18,539 nucleotides of DNA from JBDREA01 sp043820265 (GTDB lineage: Archaea; Altiarchaeota; Altiarchaeia; IMC4; JBDREA01): positions 1 through 18,539 of the forward strand of contig JBDREA010000159.1 in assembly GCA_043820265.1 (NCBI GenBank), in the 5' to 3' direction. Shown piece by piece: positions 6,324-13,350 of this stretch (position 1 is the first letter of the stretch; every line of letters starts with the position of its first letter). The notes beneath the pieces were generated by a model. The model searched no databases, was not told where the DNA came from, and saw nothing but the letters and a program-made list of their open reading frames with translations. Position numbers and translations under genes: made by a program.

Positions 6324-7862
6324 TTATCCTAATGAAAGAAGCTCAGGATAATAAATCAAAACCGCTCCTAATCCCACCATTAGTAGACCGCCTAAAAGTT
6401 TTAGGATTCTGCCGAATTCGGGACTGAGTTTTTGGTGACCTAAAGTATATGCGAATACAGTTACGATAGCGGCCAAAGGCACAACATAAAAAACGCAGTA
6501 GAGCGCAAGATACATGTAGTATAGCGAGGTGGGCAACCCTTTCAAGGTGAGGATTCTCGTATAGATTGCAGGAAATCCGAAAGTGCAGGCTAGTTCAAAC
6601 AGGTTGACAAATACTGCAAGGATTACAGTCCCTATTATTAAGGCGGGGATTTCCTCTTGGCGGGCAAGTTTTCGGATTCTAGCAAGGATTTTGTCCTTTT
6701 TTTCATCGGAGAGGGTTAAAGATACACCTCGTCTAAACCAGAAAAAGTCTTTAATATTTATCAGACCCGCGATGACGGCTACGATTCCAATCAAAATCCT
6801 CATCCAATTGACATATCCTATGTACAAAAAGATATTCAACCAAGCAGTCATGAATGCGAAGTAGATCACACCGGATGTCGCAACAAATATCCCCCCGATT
6901 AAAAGAATCCTCTTTCTGCTTTTCGCATAAGAGATGATTGTTAGCATGAACATCAAGACCCACATAGCGCACGGATTAAATCCGTCGATGAGTCCTATCA
7001 TGAGGGTGAACAAGGAAAGATTCATAGAGGCCGTGTTGAGTTCTCCGAAGAGGGGTAGATCAACTATCCAGTCATCCTCCAACGTGAGATCGCCTGGCTG
7101 GGGGATGTATGATGTTAAACCTCTTTGTTTTTCGAACGGATAAGCGCAGGTTATCTGAGAGGAGGATAAAATCTCTGCCTCCAGGTTTTCTTTTATTGCG
7201 GCGTCACCCAACAAATACTTGTTTCCCAGAAAGAGGATCGGAAAACCCGAACCCTGAATCAAATAATAGTTTTTTACGTCCTCGTATACCTTCCGGTTCC
7301 CTTCCTTTTCAACATCATATATTATCAGGTCGAATCCGTACTTTTTTCTAAGCTCCTCCACGAAGGGAAGAATCTTTCGGCAGTGGGGACAACTCTGCCT
7401 TATGAAAATATGGATGCACATCTTCATCCCACCTTCATTCATATCCTCTAGCGAGTCGCCGCATCCAAAGGCCAGGCAATACTCTATAGCTTCCTCTATT
7501 TGCTTTCCTGACGTCTGATCCGTCTGATAGCCAACTATCTCCGTATTCCCCAATACGAAAGTCGGCACACCTTTAATCTGCACTCCCCGCTTCTGCATTA
7601 AATTGTTGAAAAGCTCTCGGTTGGAGTCGTTATTATAAATCTCAAGATACTGGATCTCTAATCCAGGATACTTATCCTCAATTTCTGCCAGAAACCTTTT
7701 TTCGGCGTTGCAATGGGGGCAGCCCTCCCCCCAAAAGACGTATGCCGTAAAAGTCTCCTTTTTAACGTTTTCAGCCGAGGGGTCGGGAACCTCAAATCCT
7801 AAAGCAAAAGAGCTAAGAAGCATCAGGGAAAGGCAAATCCACGCAGTAATCTTGACTCTCAT
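6324..7862 (-). CDS. Tandem thioredoxin domains fused to a CcdA/DsbD-type membrane domain
   Basis: The ATG at 7862 gives 512 residues; a TTG two codons upstream is possible. A signal peptide or anchor (about 1-23) is followed by a first thioredoxin-like domain with GCPHC (C48, C51) and cis-proline GVPTF, then a second with SCPHC (C158, C161) and GFPILF. From about residue 283 there are six hydrophobic helices resembling the CcdA/DsbD transmembrane electron carrier. The first carries GFNPC (C298) and the fourth FELACTFGFP (C426), the two cysteines that pass electrons in this family. The protein would carry reducing power from cytosolic thioredoxin across the membrane to extracytoplasmic thiols. 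Having both extracytoplasmic domains N-terminal to the carrier in one chain makes a self-contained relay. Its substrate is unknown. Confidence 0.86.
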   Translation of the reverse strand: MRVKITAWICLSLMLLSSFALGFEVPDPSAENVKKETFTAYVFWGEGCPHCNAEKRFLAEIEDKYPGLEIQYLEIYNNDSNRELFNNLMQKRGVQIKGVPTFVLGNTEIVGYQTDQTSGKQIEEAIEYCLAFGCGDSLEDMNEGGMKMCIHIFIRQSCPHCRKILPFVEELRKKYGFDLIIYDVEKEGNRKVYEDVKNYYLIQGSGFPILFLGNKYLLGDAAIKENLEAEILSSSQITCAYPFEKQRGLTSYIPQPGDLTLEDDWIVDLPLFGELNTASMNLSLFTLMIGLIDGFNPCAMWVLMFMLTIISYAKSRKRILLIGGIFVATSGVIYFAFMTAWLNIFLYIGYVNWMRILIGIVAVIAGLINIKDFFWFRRGVSLTLSDEKKDKILARIRKLARQEEIPALIIGTVILAVFVNLFELACTFGFPAIYTRILTLKGLPTSLYYMYLALYCVFYVVPLAAIVTVFAYTLGHQKLSPEFGRILKLLGGLLMVGLGAVLIYYPELLSLG

Positions 7863-7887
7863 ATTCAAACCCTATTATTTTAGTGTA

Positions 7888-7902
7888 GACTATAAAATAG
7901 TC
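7888..7902. promoter_or_regulatory. Symmetric TATA-like box shared by two divergent genes
   Basis: GACTAT-AAA-ATAGTC is an inverted repeat with 6-base arms around a 3-base centre and reads as a TATA box on both strands. Its centre (7895) is 33 bases from the minus-strand ATG at 7862 and 35 bases from the plus-strand ATG at 7930. No other comparable A/T box lies in the 67-base gap. One box may therefore recruit TBP for both transcripts, with very short leaders of roughly 7-9 bases. Confidence 0.6.
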
Positions 7903-7929
7903 GATAACCAAGGATATGGTATACAATAA

Positions 7930-9567
7930 ATGGACTTTTACGAGTTTGAGACCGAAATAATAGGTGGCGGGCCCGAGCTGACGCCTGAATGTGTAAAAAA
8001 CATCGAGGTAGTCCAATCGTTAGGAAAAAAATTCCACAAGAAAGCAGGGACCCTTTCTCCGCAGATAGATGACGCATTAAATCGTCTCCCCAAGGAGCTC
8101 ACCAAGATTATAGAGGTGGCCCACCAACCGAATTTCCTCCCTTATCTTGGGATCTTTCGTAAAGCAGCTATTTCTGATTATCTGGTTAAAAGGCTTTCAG
8201 AAAAAAAACAAGAAGTCCTGGCGCTCTTCGGATTCGTTGACACAGACGGATGCACAAACGAATTCATAGGCCAAAACAAGATCCCAGCATCCAATCTCCA
8301 AGGATACAAGCGAATCGGATTCAAGATAGAAAAAGATGATAGGCGCAGTCACTACGACGTCATTTCTAAGCCGTCAGAAGAAGCCTTCGGCGAGCAGGTA
8401 AAAATTATCTCTGAAAACTATGGCAGCGCTGAAAAGGAAAAAGTAACAGCGGTAGAAGATTTGTTATGGGAATCCTATAGGCAAGCTTCAACCTTTGCCG
8501 AGCTCAACGAATACTTCATCTCAAAGCTGGTGAATGACGTATGGGGGCTTGGAATCGTTTTCTTCACTTACTCCGATGTCCAAAAGCAGGGTTTGTTCGC
8601 CGATGTTTGGGCCAAGATAATAGTCGAAATCAAAGAATTCAACAAACACTACAATGACGGATTAAAGACTGCAGGATTTCCGCCAACAGACACAGAAAAA
8701 TACTTCCCCTTCTGGTATCACTGCGGGTGTGGGGCCAAAGTGGCGCTGGAAATTGAATCGTTTAACCCTCTGATAGTTCGTGGGACTTGTCCTCTCTGCG
8801 AAAACGAAGCAAACTTGGAATTCGATGAAGAAGCTAGCCAGCTCAATGAATATTTCCCCGATATGAGCGTGAGAGCGGTGACCAGAAACCTCGTTTACGG
8901 GCAGGGACTTGGTTCCGCCGTCTACGTATCAGGCTCAGGCGGCGGGCTGAGATACGGAATTCTGGCATCCGAAATCGCTGCCAAAATGGATTTCACACAA
9001 CCCAAAACACTGGCATGGAAAGGCCAAGACCTCTACATCGGCGTTGTCCATGAAGCGGTCCTAAACGATTTATTTGGTACGCTAGGATTGTCAAAGGAAC
9101 AATTGCCAGATTCAAAGGACGTGGCTACAAAAATCAAGGATTTTAAAGCCGATTCAATTAAAGAAATCAGGCGACTCGAAGAAGGTCAATGCAAAATCCA
9201 AAAACAAAAAGCCGAGATCTATAAGAGCGGATTAACAAACGACAAAAAAGAAGAGATCGAATCCCTGAAGAAGGAGGAAAGTAAATTAAAAGGGGAAATC
9301 CAAAGTCAGAAGAACAGGTACCAGCCGGTTGAGAAGGCATTAAATGTTTTTTCACTGACACCTTCCATAATCGATTTACTTGTTTCTCATGGGCTAAAAT
9401 CCGATATAAATTCGACTTGGAACCACGCATTATCCAAGGCTGCCATCAAAGACGATGGATGGGCTTACCTTATAAAGGAAGACGTAATCCACGAAACAGA
9501 GCACTACAATACCTTAGAAACAAAAACTATCTATGAAACAATGAAAGAACTCGAAAAAAATGATTAA
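7930..9567 (+). CDS. BshC-like putative cysteine-adding/amide-forming enzyme with zinc ribbon
   Basis: This 545-residue soluble protein resembles BshC, the last enzyme of bacillithiol synthesis, which joins cysteine to a glucosaminyl-malate. VAHQPNFLPYLG (63-74) matches the GQQ/GHQ-x-GLF-x-GPLY-type motif; LALFGFVDTDG (97-107) matches the segment leading to the family's D/E-D-H-D; and VYVSGSGGGLRYG (331-343) matches its A-Y-I-x-G-P-G-E loop. An insert at 265-290 has C265-x-C267 and C287-x2-C290, a likely zinc ribbon. A charged stretch at about 370-450 should form a coiled coil, as in BshC. The identity is a motif-level judgement and the substrate is unknown. The next gene, a sugar deacetylase, overlaps by 8 bases; this parallels the deacetylase-then-BshC order of steps in bacillithiol synthesis. 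Confidence 0.6.
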   Translation: MDFYEFETEIIGGGPELTPECVKNIEVVQSLGKKFHKKAGTLSPQIDDALNRLPKELTKIIEVAHQPNFLPYLGIFRKAAISDYLVKRLSEKKQEVLALFGFVDTDGCTNEFIGQNKIPASNLQGYKRIGFKIEKDDRRSHYDVISKPSEEAFGEQVKIISENYGSAEKEKVTAVEDLLWESYRQASTFAELNEYFISKLVNDVWGLGIVFFTYSDVQKQGLFADVWAKIIVEIKEFNKHYNDGLKTAGFPPTDTEKYFPFWYHCGCGAKVALEIESFNPLIVRGTCPLCENEANLEFDEEASQLNEYFPDMSVRAVTRNLVYGQGLGSAVYVSGSGGGLRYGILASEIAAKMDFTQPKTLAWKGQDLYIGVVHEAVLNDLFGTLGLSKEQLPDSKDVATKIKDFKADSIKEIRRLEEGQCKIQKQKAEIYKSGLTNDKKEEIESLKKEESKLKGEIQSQKNRYQPVEKALNVFSLTPSIIDLLVSHGLKSDINSTWNHALSKAAIKDDGWAYLIKEDVIHETEHYNTLETKTIYETMKELEKND

Positions 9568-11056
9568 ACTATCAGCCGATCCAACATCCCCTCTTGGCTC
9601 ATTCGGGCTAGACCATTTCATGAAAAAATACGGGTTCCCTGTGACTACGGGAGATAGCTCAATTGAGATCCTCTATCAGAAAGGGGATGTTATCCCCCCA
9701 AAAAACTGCCTACACATACCCGTTCAAGATAATCTTATCCAGAAAAAACTGGAGCTCACCGAATTAGATGGCGGGGGAGTATCTGCAAACCTCGATATAT
9801 TTCAAAAAATCGGAATCGAGCTAACCTCAACCTCCGAGTTTCGAAAAAGTCCAACGTCCACGCCGGTTGAGGACATGGAGGCACGGTTGTTTTCAAAAAT
9901 AAGAGAAATGTGCTCGCAGGCGGGGATCCCGCTGGCTTATAAGCCTTTCTGGCCGAACGGGGCTAAATTCGCTCTCGCACTCACCCACGACGTCGACGAA
10001 GTGAAAAAGACCTACCAATACCTAACTCATCTAGCAAAATCCGTTCTGAGAAGAGACATCACTGCAATGAAGGGGCAGATAGCATCAATGAAGGATAAAT
10101 TAACCGGTTATGAGCCTTACTGGACTTTTGGAAAGATAAAAAAGATCGAGGAAAAATTCAAATGCACCTCAAGTCTGTATTTCCTTCAGGAAGAGGGAAA
10201 AGTCGAGCCCACCAAACTAAAAAGCTGGTTTCTGGCAGCTAGAAGATACAGTTACTCAGATGAAAAAATACTAAAGGTGATCCGGGAATTAGATGATGGG
10301 GGCTGGGAGGTCGGGCTACATGGGTCATATAATTCCTTTGCAGACGAGGAGCAACTCGGAAAGGAGAAAAAGGCGTTGGATGAAGTGCTTGGCCGCCCGG
10401 TCATTGGTACCCGCCAGCACCACCTAAACTTGGAAGTCCCAAAGACCTGGCGAATACAGCAGGGAATCGGATTAAAATACGACAGCAGTCTCGGATTCAA
10501 GGACACAAACGGGTTTCGGGCGGGTACATGCTTCCCCTTTCACCCATTCGATTATGAGTTGGGTCGGGGATTGGATATTCTTGAGCTTCCTCTGACATTC
10601 ATGGATACTACCCTGTTTTCCAGAAGAAATGAGTTCTGGAATGTCTTTCAACCGCTGATTTCAACTGTGGAAGAAAACAGGGGCTTGTTCACTCTTTTAT
10701 TTCACACATCCACGTTCAATAATAATGAGTATCCTGGCTGGATTGAATACTACTCTGGCATTCTGGATTATGCTCGTCAAAGGGGTGCTTGGATAACAAA
10801 CGGGCAAAGAATAGCTGAATGGTGGATTGATAGGCAAAACAAAGAACTGTCTTTAGAACGTCACGCCAGCGAATACAAGATAAGCTGTGGTTCAGGCCTT
10901 CCGGGAAACCAGTTACTGATCCAAGTACCCAAAGACATGACCTTGTCATCCACACAAAAAGAAATCCGAATAATTAAATGCTCTAATTCCGATGTATTAA
11001 TCGAGCCCAAAACAGACGAAGAATTATGTGAGGTTGAATTCCGACTGAAAAAATGA
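9560..11056 (+). CDS. NodB-type polysaccharide deacetylase family protein
   Basis: The 498-residue product has a unique N-terminal region of about 130 residues, then a NodB-like (CE4) domain. LALTHDVDE (139-147) holds the catalytic and metal-binding aspartates of motif 1. VGLHGSYNS (251-259) is motif 2, with H254 but Asn (258) in place of the second His of the usual H-S/T-x-x-H. GTRQHHLN (283-290), GFRAGT-x-FPF (about 318-326) and LFHTSTF (390-396) fit a large subfamily of deacetylases found in surface-polysaccharide clusters. Such enzymes remove N- or O-acetyl groups from glycans or lipid-linked sugars. The last 70 or so residues look like an added beta-rich tail. It overlaps the BshC-like gene by 8 bases and the acyltransferase by 4, so the three are translationally coupled. 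Confidence 0.8.
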   Translation: MIKLSADPTSPLGSFGLDHFMKKYGFPVTTGDSSIEILYQKGDVIPPKNCLHIPVQDNLIQKKLELTELDGGGVSANLDIFQKIGIELTSTSEFRKSPTSTPVEDMEARLFSKIREMCSQAGIPLAYKPFWPNGAKFALALTHDVDEVKKTYQYLTHLAKSVLRRDITAMKGQIASMKDKLTGYEPYWTFGKIKKIEEKFKCTSSLYFLQEEGKVEPTKLKSWFLAARRYSYSDEKILKVIRELDDGGWEVGLHGSYNSFADEEQLGKEKKALDEVLGRPVIGTRQHHLNLEVPKTWRIQQGIGLKYDSSLGFKDTNGFRAGTCFPFHPFDYELGRGLDILELPLTFMDTTLFSRRNEFWNVFQPLISTVEENRGLFTLLFHTSTFNNNEYPGWIEYYSGILDYARQRGAWITNGQRIAEWWIDRQNKELSLERHASEYKISCGSGLPGNQLLIQVPKDMTLSSTQKEIRIIKCSNSDVLIEPKTDEELCEVEFRLKK

Positions 11057-12072
11057 GCGTGAAAAAGTTTTTCATGGAGATTCTAACAAGATTTTTCTCG
11101 TATCTTCCATCAGGTATTAAGCTTTGGGTCTACGCGCAAAGAGGGTCTACAATAGGAAAAAACGTGTTTCTTGGATTCGGCTCCATTATAATCCCAGCCG
11201 ACATGGATTTCACCCAGATAAATTTGGCTGACAACGCCTATATCAACGAGGGGGTCCACATATATGCCAAAAAATTCGCCATGGGAAAAAACGCAGAAAT
11301 CAAGCGCAACACGAGAATCTGGGGGCAATCCATGTTTGAAATGAAAGATGATTCCTACATAGACCAAGACGTATTGATCGATTTAAGGCGGAATGTATCC
11401 TTGGGAGTAGCCTCAGGAATTGGCGCAAGAAGTATTCTATACACTCACGGAGTCTGGCATTCTGTCCTCACAGGTGCCCCCCACCAGTTCGCACCCATCA
11501 CGATTAAAGATCGGGTTTGGATTGCGGCAAACGTTTTTGTAATGCCTGGCACAACCATCGGCGAAGATGCGATAGTTGCGGCCTGCTCGGTTGTGACAAG
11601 AGAAGTCAATGAGGGTTCAGTTGTCGCAGGAAACCCCGCAAAGGAGATAAGCAGAACTTCCAAGTTGACAAAGGTCCTTGGGGTGGGCGAACAAAACAAA
11701 CTCGTCCAGATGATGCTCTCTGATTTTTCCGAGATATACGAGAAAACAGCTCAAATCACCGAAAAAAAGGACGATTCAATGAAAATCGAGCTGAATTTGA
11801 AAAACAGCACATATAATATTTACTATATCATGAGACTCGAAAGCTTCGACCAACTGATGGATGCAACCTCAATCAAATCCAATCCAAAAAAGTGCGTTTT
11901 AGTGTATCTTCTCGTAAACAAGGGATTAGAGACGAATATGGCAAGGGCGGGAGTCGGATTAATCAATTTAGTTGAAAACGAAATCATCAACCCAAACCCT
12001 GCAACAGCCGAGCTAGAAAAGGTTTTTGGGAATTACGGATTGCGCTTAAAATATAATCGTATTTATAGTTGA
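11053..12072 (+). CDS. Left-handed beta-helix (hexapeptide) acyltransferase with long C-terminal extension
   Basis: The 339-residue protein contains hexapeptide-repeat acyltransferase sequence from about 30 to 200, with repeating [LIV]-G-x4 units (for example IGKNVFLGFGSII, IKDRVWIAANVFVMPGTTIGEDAIVAACSVV). It ends with the family's V-x-AGNPAKEI signature (191-199). H132 in the YTHGVWH segment is the probable catalytic base. Family members transfer acetyl or other acyl groups from acyl-CoA to sugar hydroxyl or amino groups. Residues from about 205 to the end (roughly 135) are not part of the usual fold and I do not recognise them. They are basic and hydrophobic, with a strand-like LVYLLVN segment. 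The ATG overlaps the deacetylase stop (ATGA). Its stop codon lies inside the first hairpin at 12069. Confidence 0.86.
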   Translation: MSVKKFFMEILTRFFSYLPSGIKLWVYAQRGSTIGKNVFLGFGSIIIPADMDFTQINLADNAYINEGVHIYAKKFAMGKNAEIKRNTRIWGQSMFEMKDDSYIDQDVLIDLRRNVSLGVASGIGARSILYTHGVWHSVLTGAPHQFAPITIKDRVWIAANVFVMPGTTIGEDAIVAACSVVTREVNEGSVVAGNPAKEISRTSKLTKVLGVGEQNKLVQMMLSDFSEIYEKTAQITEKKDDSMKIELNLKNSTYNIYYIMRLESFDQLMDATSIKSNPKKCVLVYLLVNKGLETNMARAGVGLINLVENEIINPNPATAELEKVFGNYGLRLKYNRIYS

Positions 12073-12108
12073 GGACACAACTTATTAGACAAGCTTTTGT
12101 GTCCTCAA
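12069..12108. repeat. Hairpin 1: TTGAGGACACAA inverted repeat
   Basis: TTGAGGACACAA (12069-12080) and TTGTGTCCTCAA (12097-12108) are perfect 12-base inverted arms around a 16-base loop. The left arm includes the stop codon of the acyltransferase gene. It is closely related in sequence to hairpin 2 next door. Confidence 0.85.
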
Positions 12109-12114
12109 ATACAT

Positions 12115-12162
12115 TTGAGGGCATAACTGGCTAGAAATTTGTCCAAGAAGTTATGCCCTCAA
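12115..12162. repeat. Hairpin 2: TTGAGGGCATAACT inverted repeat
   Basis: TTGAGGGCATAACT (12115-12128) and AGTTATGCCCTCAA (12149-12162) are perfect 14-base inverted arms around a 20-base loop. Compared with hairpin 1, two stem positions differ and both arms have changed together (A-T to G-C, and C-G to T-A), so the pairing is kept while the sequence drifted. It ends right beside a TATA-like sequence (12163-12170). Confidence 0.85.
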
Positions 12163-12190
12163 CTATAATTGGCAACACCGATATAATTTT
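12163..12190 (+). promoter_or_regulatory. Likely promoter of the thiolase operon
   Basis: Two TATA-like boxes are present: ACTATAATT around 12162-12170 and ATATAATTTT at 12181-12190. The first would start transcription near 12193 and leave the SD site at 12203-12206 on the mRNA, so it is the better fit. The second would give an almost leaderless message. The first box abuts hairpin 2, so that palindrome could influence promoter access. Confidence 0.45.
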
Positions 12191-12212
12191 TTAGCTAAAC
12201 TTGGAGAAGACA

Positions 12213-13349
12213 ATGTATGTGACCGGAGCCGGGAGGACGAAATTTGGCCCATTAAAACAGACCATACCTGAGCTACTTTATGAGGCAATGTATAAGGCAG
12301 TCGAAGATAGCTCAATGGATGCCAAAGAAATCGAGGCGGTCTATGTGGGAAACTTTTGCGCCGGCCCATTTCAGAATCAGCTACATATGAACTCCTTGGT
12401 CGCAGGGCTTCTTCCGGCAAATGACATACCTATCATCAGAGTAGAGTCTGCGTGCGCAAGCGCAAGTCTCGCGCTGCACCAAGCCTTAAAGGATCTTTCA
12501 AGGTATTCCAAGATACTAGTTGTCGGTGTCGAAAAGATGACCGGTGTCGACGGAAAAAAAGCAAGTGAATACATATCGTCAGCAGGAGATGTTCTCCTCG
12601 ATCAATCTCAGGGGCTCATATTTCCTGCAAGTTACGCTTTAATAGCAGCTCAACACATGAGAAAATACGGCACCACAACTGATGATCTGGCACTGGTATC
12701 GCTCAAGAACCATGAAAACGCCAACCTAAACGAACTCGCCCACTTCTACCACAAAAAAGTAACGCTTGAGATGATAATGAATTCCCCAGTCGTTTGCACC
12801 CCACTAAGACTCTTTGACTGCAGCCCGATAAGCGACGGAGCCGCCGCTCTTGTGATATCAAATGAAAAGTCCACAGATAGGGATGTTGAGTTATCTGCCT
12901 CTCAGCTTGCCACAGACACTTTATCGCTTTCCCAGCGAAAGGACCTTACAACATTTAAGGCCACAAAAAAAGCAGGCAAACTTGCTCTAGAGCAAGCGGG
13001 CATCACACAAAAGGACGTTGATTTAGTACAAGTCCATGACTGCTTCACGATAGCAGAGCTAGTTGCACTAGAAGACCTAGGATTTGCGCAACCTGGTAAG
13101 GCGGCCGAGATGGTGAGGGAAGGCAGGACTAAACTAGACGGTGATCTACCGGTAAATACTGACGGCGGACTCAAAGGGGACGGACACCCGATCGGAGCCA
13201 CAGGGATAGCAGAAGTATATGAGCTGGTAGTGCAGCTTCGAGGCGAAGCGGGGAAAAGACAGGTTGACGGGGCAAAGGTCGGTTTGGCGCAAAACATCGG
13301 AGGCGTAGGCGGAACAGCTTTGGTCCACATCCTCGGGAGGCCCGACTAA
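12213..13349 (+). CDS. Archaeal-type thiolase (acetyl-CoA C-acetyltransferase family)
   Basis: The ATG at 12213 (378 residues) is preferred over a TTG four codons upstream because a GGAG SD site (12203-12206) lies 6 bases before it and the family usually starts at this point (MYVTGAGRTKFG). The nucleophilic cysteine is C81 in VESACASAS. QVHDCF (H275) and GDGHPIGATG (H325) supply the other active-site groups. The second catalytic cysteine of classical bacterial thiolases is absent; the C-terminal NIGGVGG motif is instead like the SCP-x/archaeal branch. Thiolases of this branch condense two acetyl-CoA to acetoacetyl-CoA, in archaea often in a complex with HMG-CoA synthase and a DUF35 protein. 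No HMG-CoA synthase is present here; a DUF35-dehydrogenase fusion follows after one base. Confidence 0.9.
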   Translation: MYVTGAGRTKFGPLKQTIPELLYEAMYKAVEDSSMDAKEIEAVYVGNFCAGPFQNQLHMNSLVAGLLPANDIPIIRVESACASASLALHQALKDLSRYSKILVVGVEKMTGVDGKKASEYISSAGDVLLDQSQGLIFPASYALIAAQHMRKYGTTTDDLALVSLKNHENANLNELAHFYHKKVTLEMIMNSPVVCTPLRLFDCSPISDGAAALVISNEKSTDRDVELSASQLATDTLSLSQRKDLTTFKATKKAGKLALEQAGITQKDVDLVQVHDCFTIAELVALEDLGFAQPGKAAEMVREGRTKLDGDLPVNTDGGLKGDGHPIGATGIAEVYELVVQLRGEAGKRQVDGAKVGLAQNIGGVGGTALVHILGRPD

Positions 13350-13350
13350 A

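Noticed and set aside
9866..9877. Other TTGAGG occurrences inside genes (for example at 9866)
   Set aside because: They are within coding sequence, have no partner CCTCAA arm at hairpin distance, and are expected by chance.
12069..12162. CRISPR array
   Set aside because: There are only two related palindromic units with different stems, no regularly spaced identical repeats and no cas genes.
12902..13330. Long minus-strand open frame (142 codons) within the thiolase gene
   Set aside because: It is antisense to a gene with clear catalytic motifs, and its translation is Ser/Pro/Thr-rich nonsense typical of a reversed coding strand.
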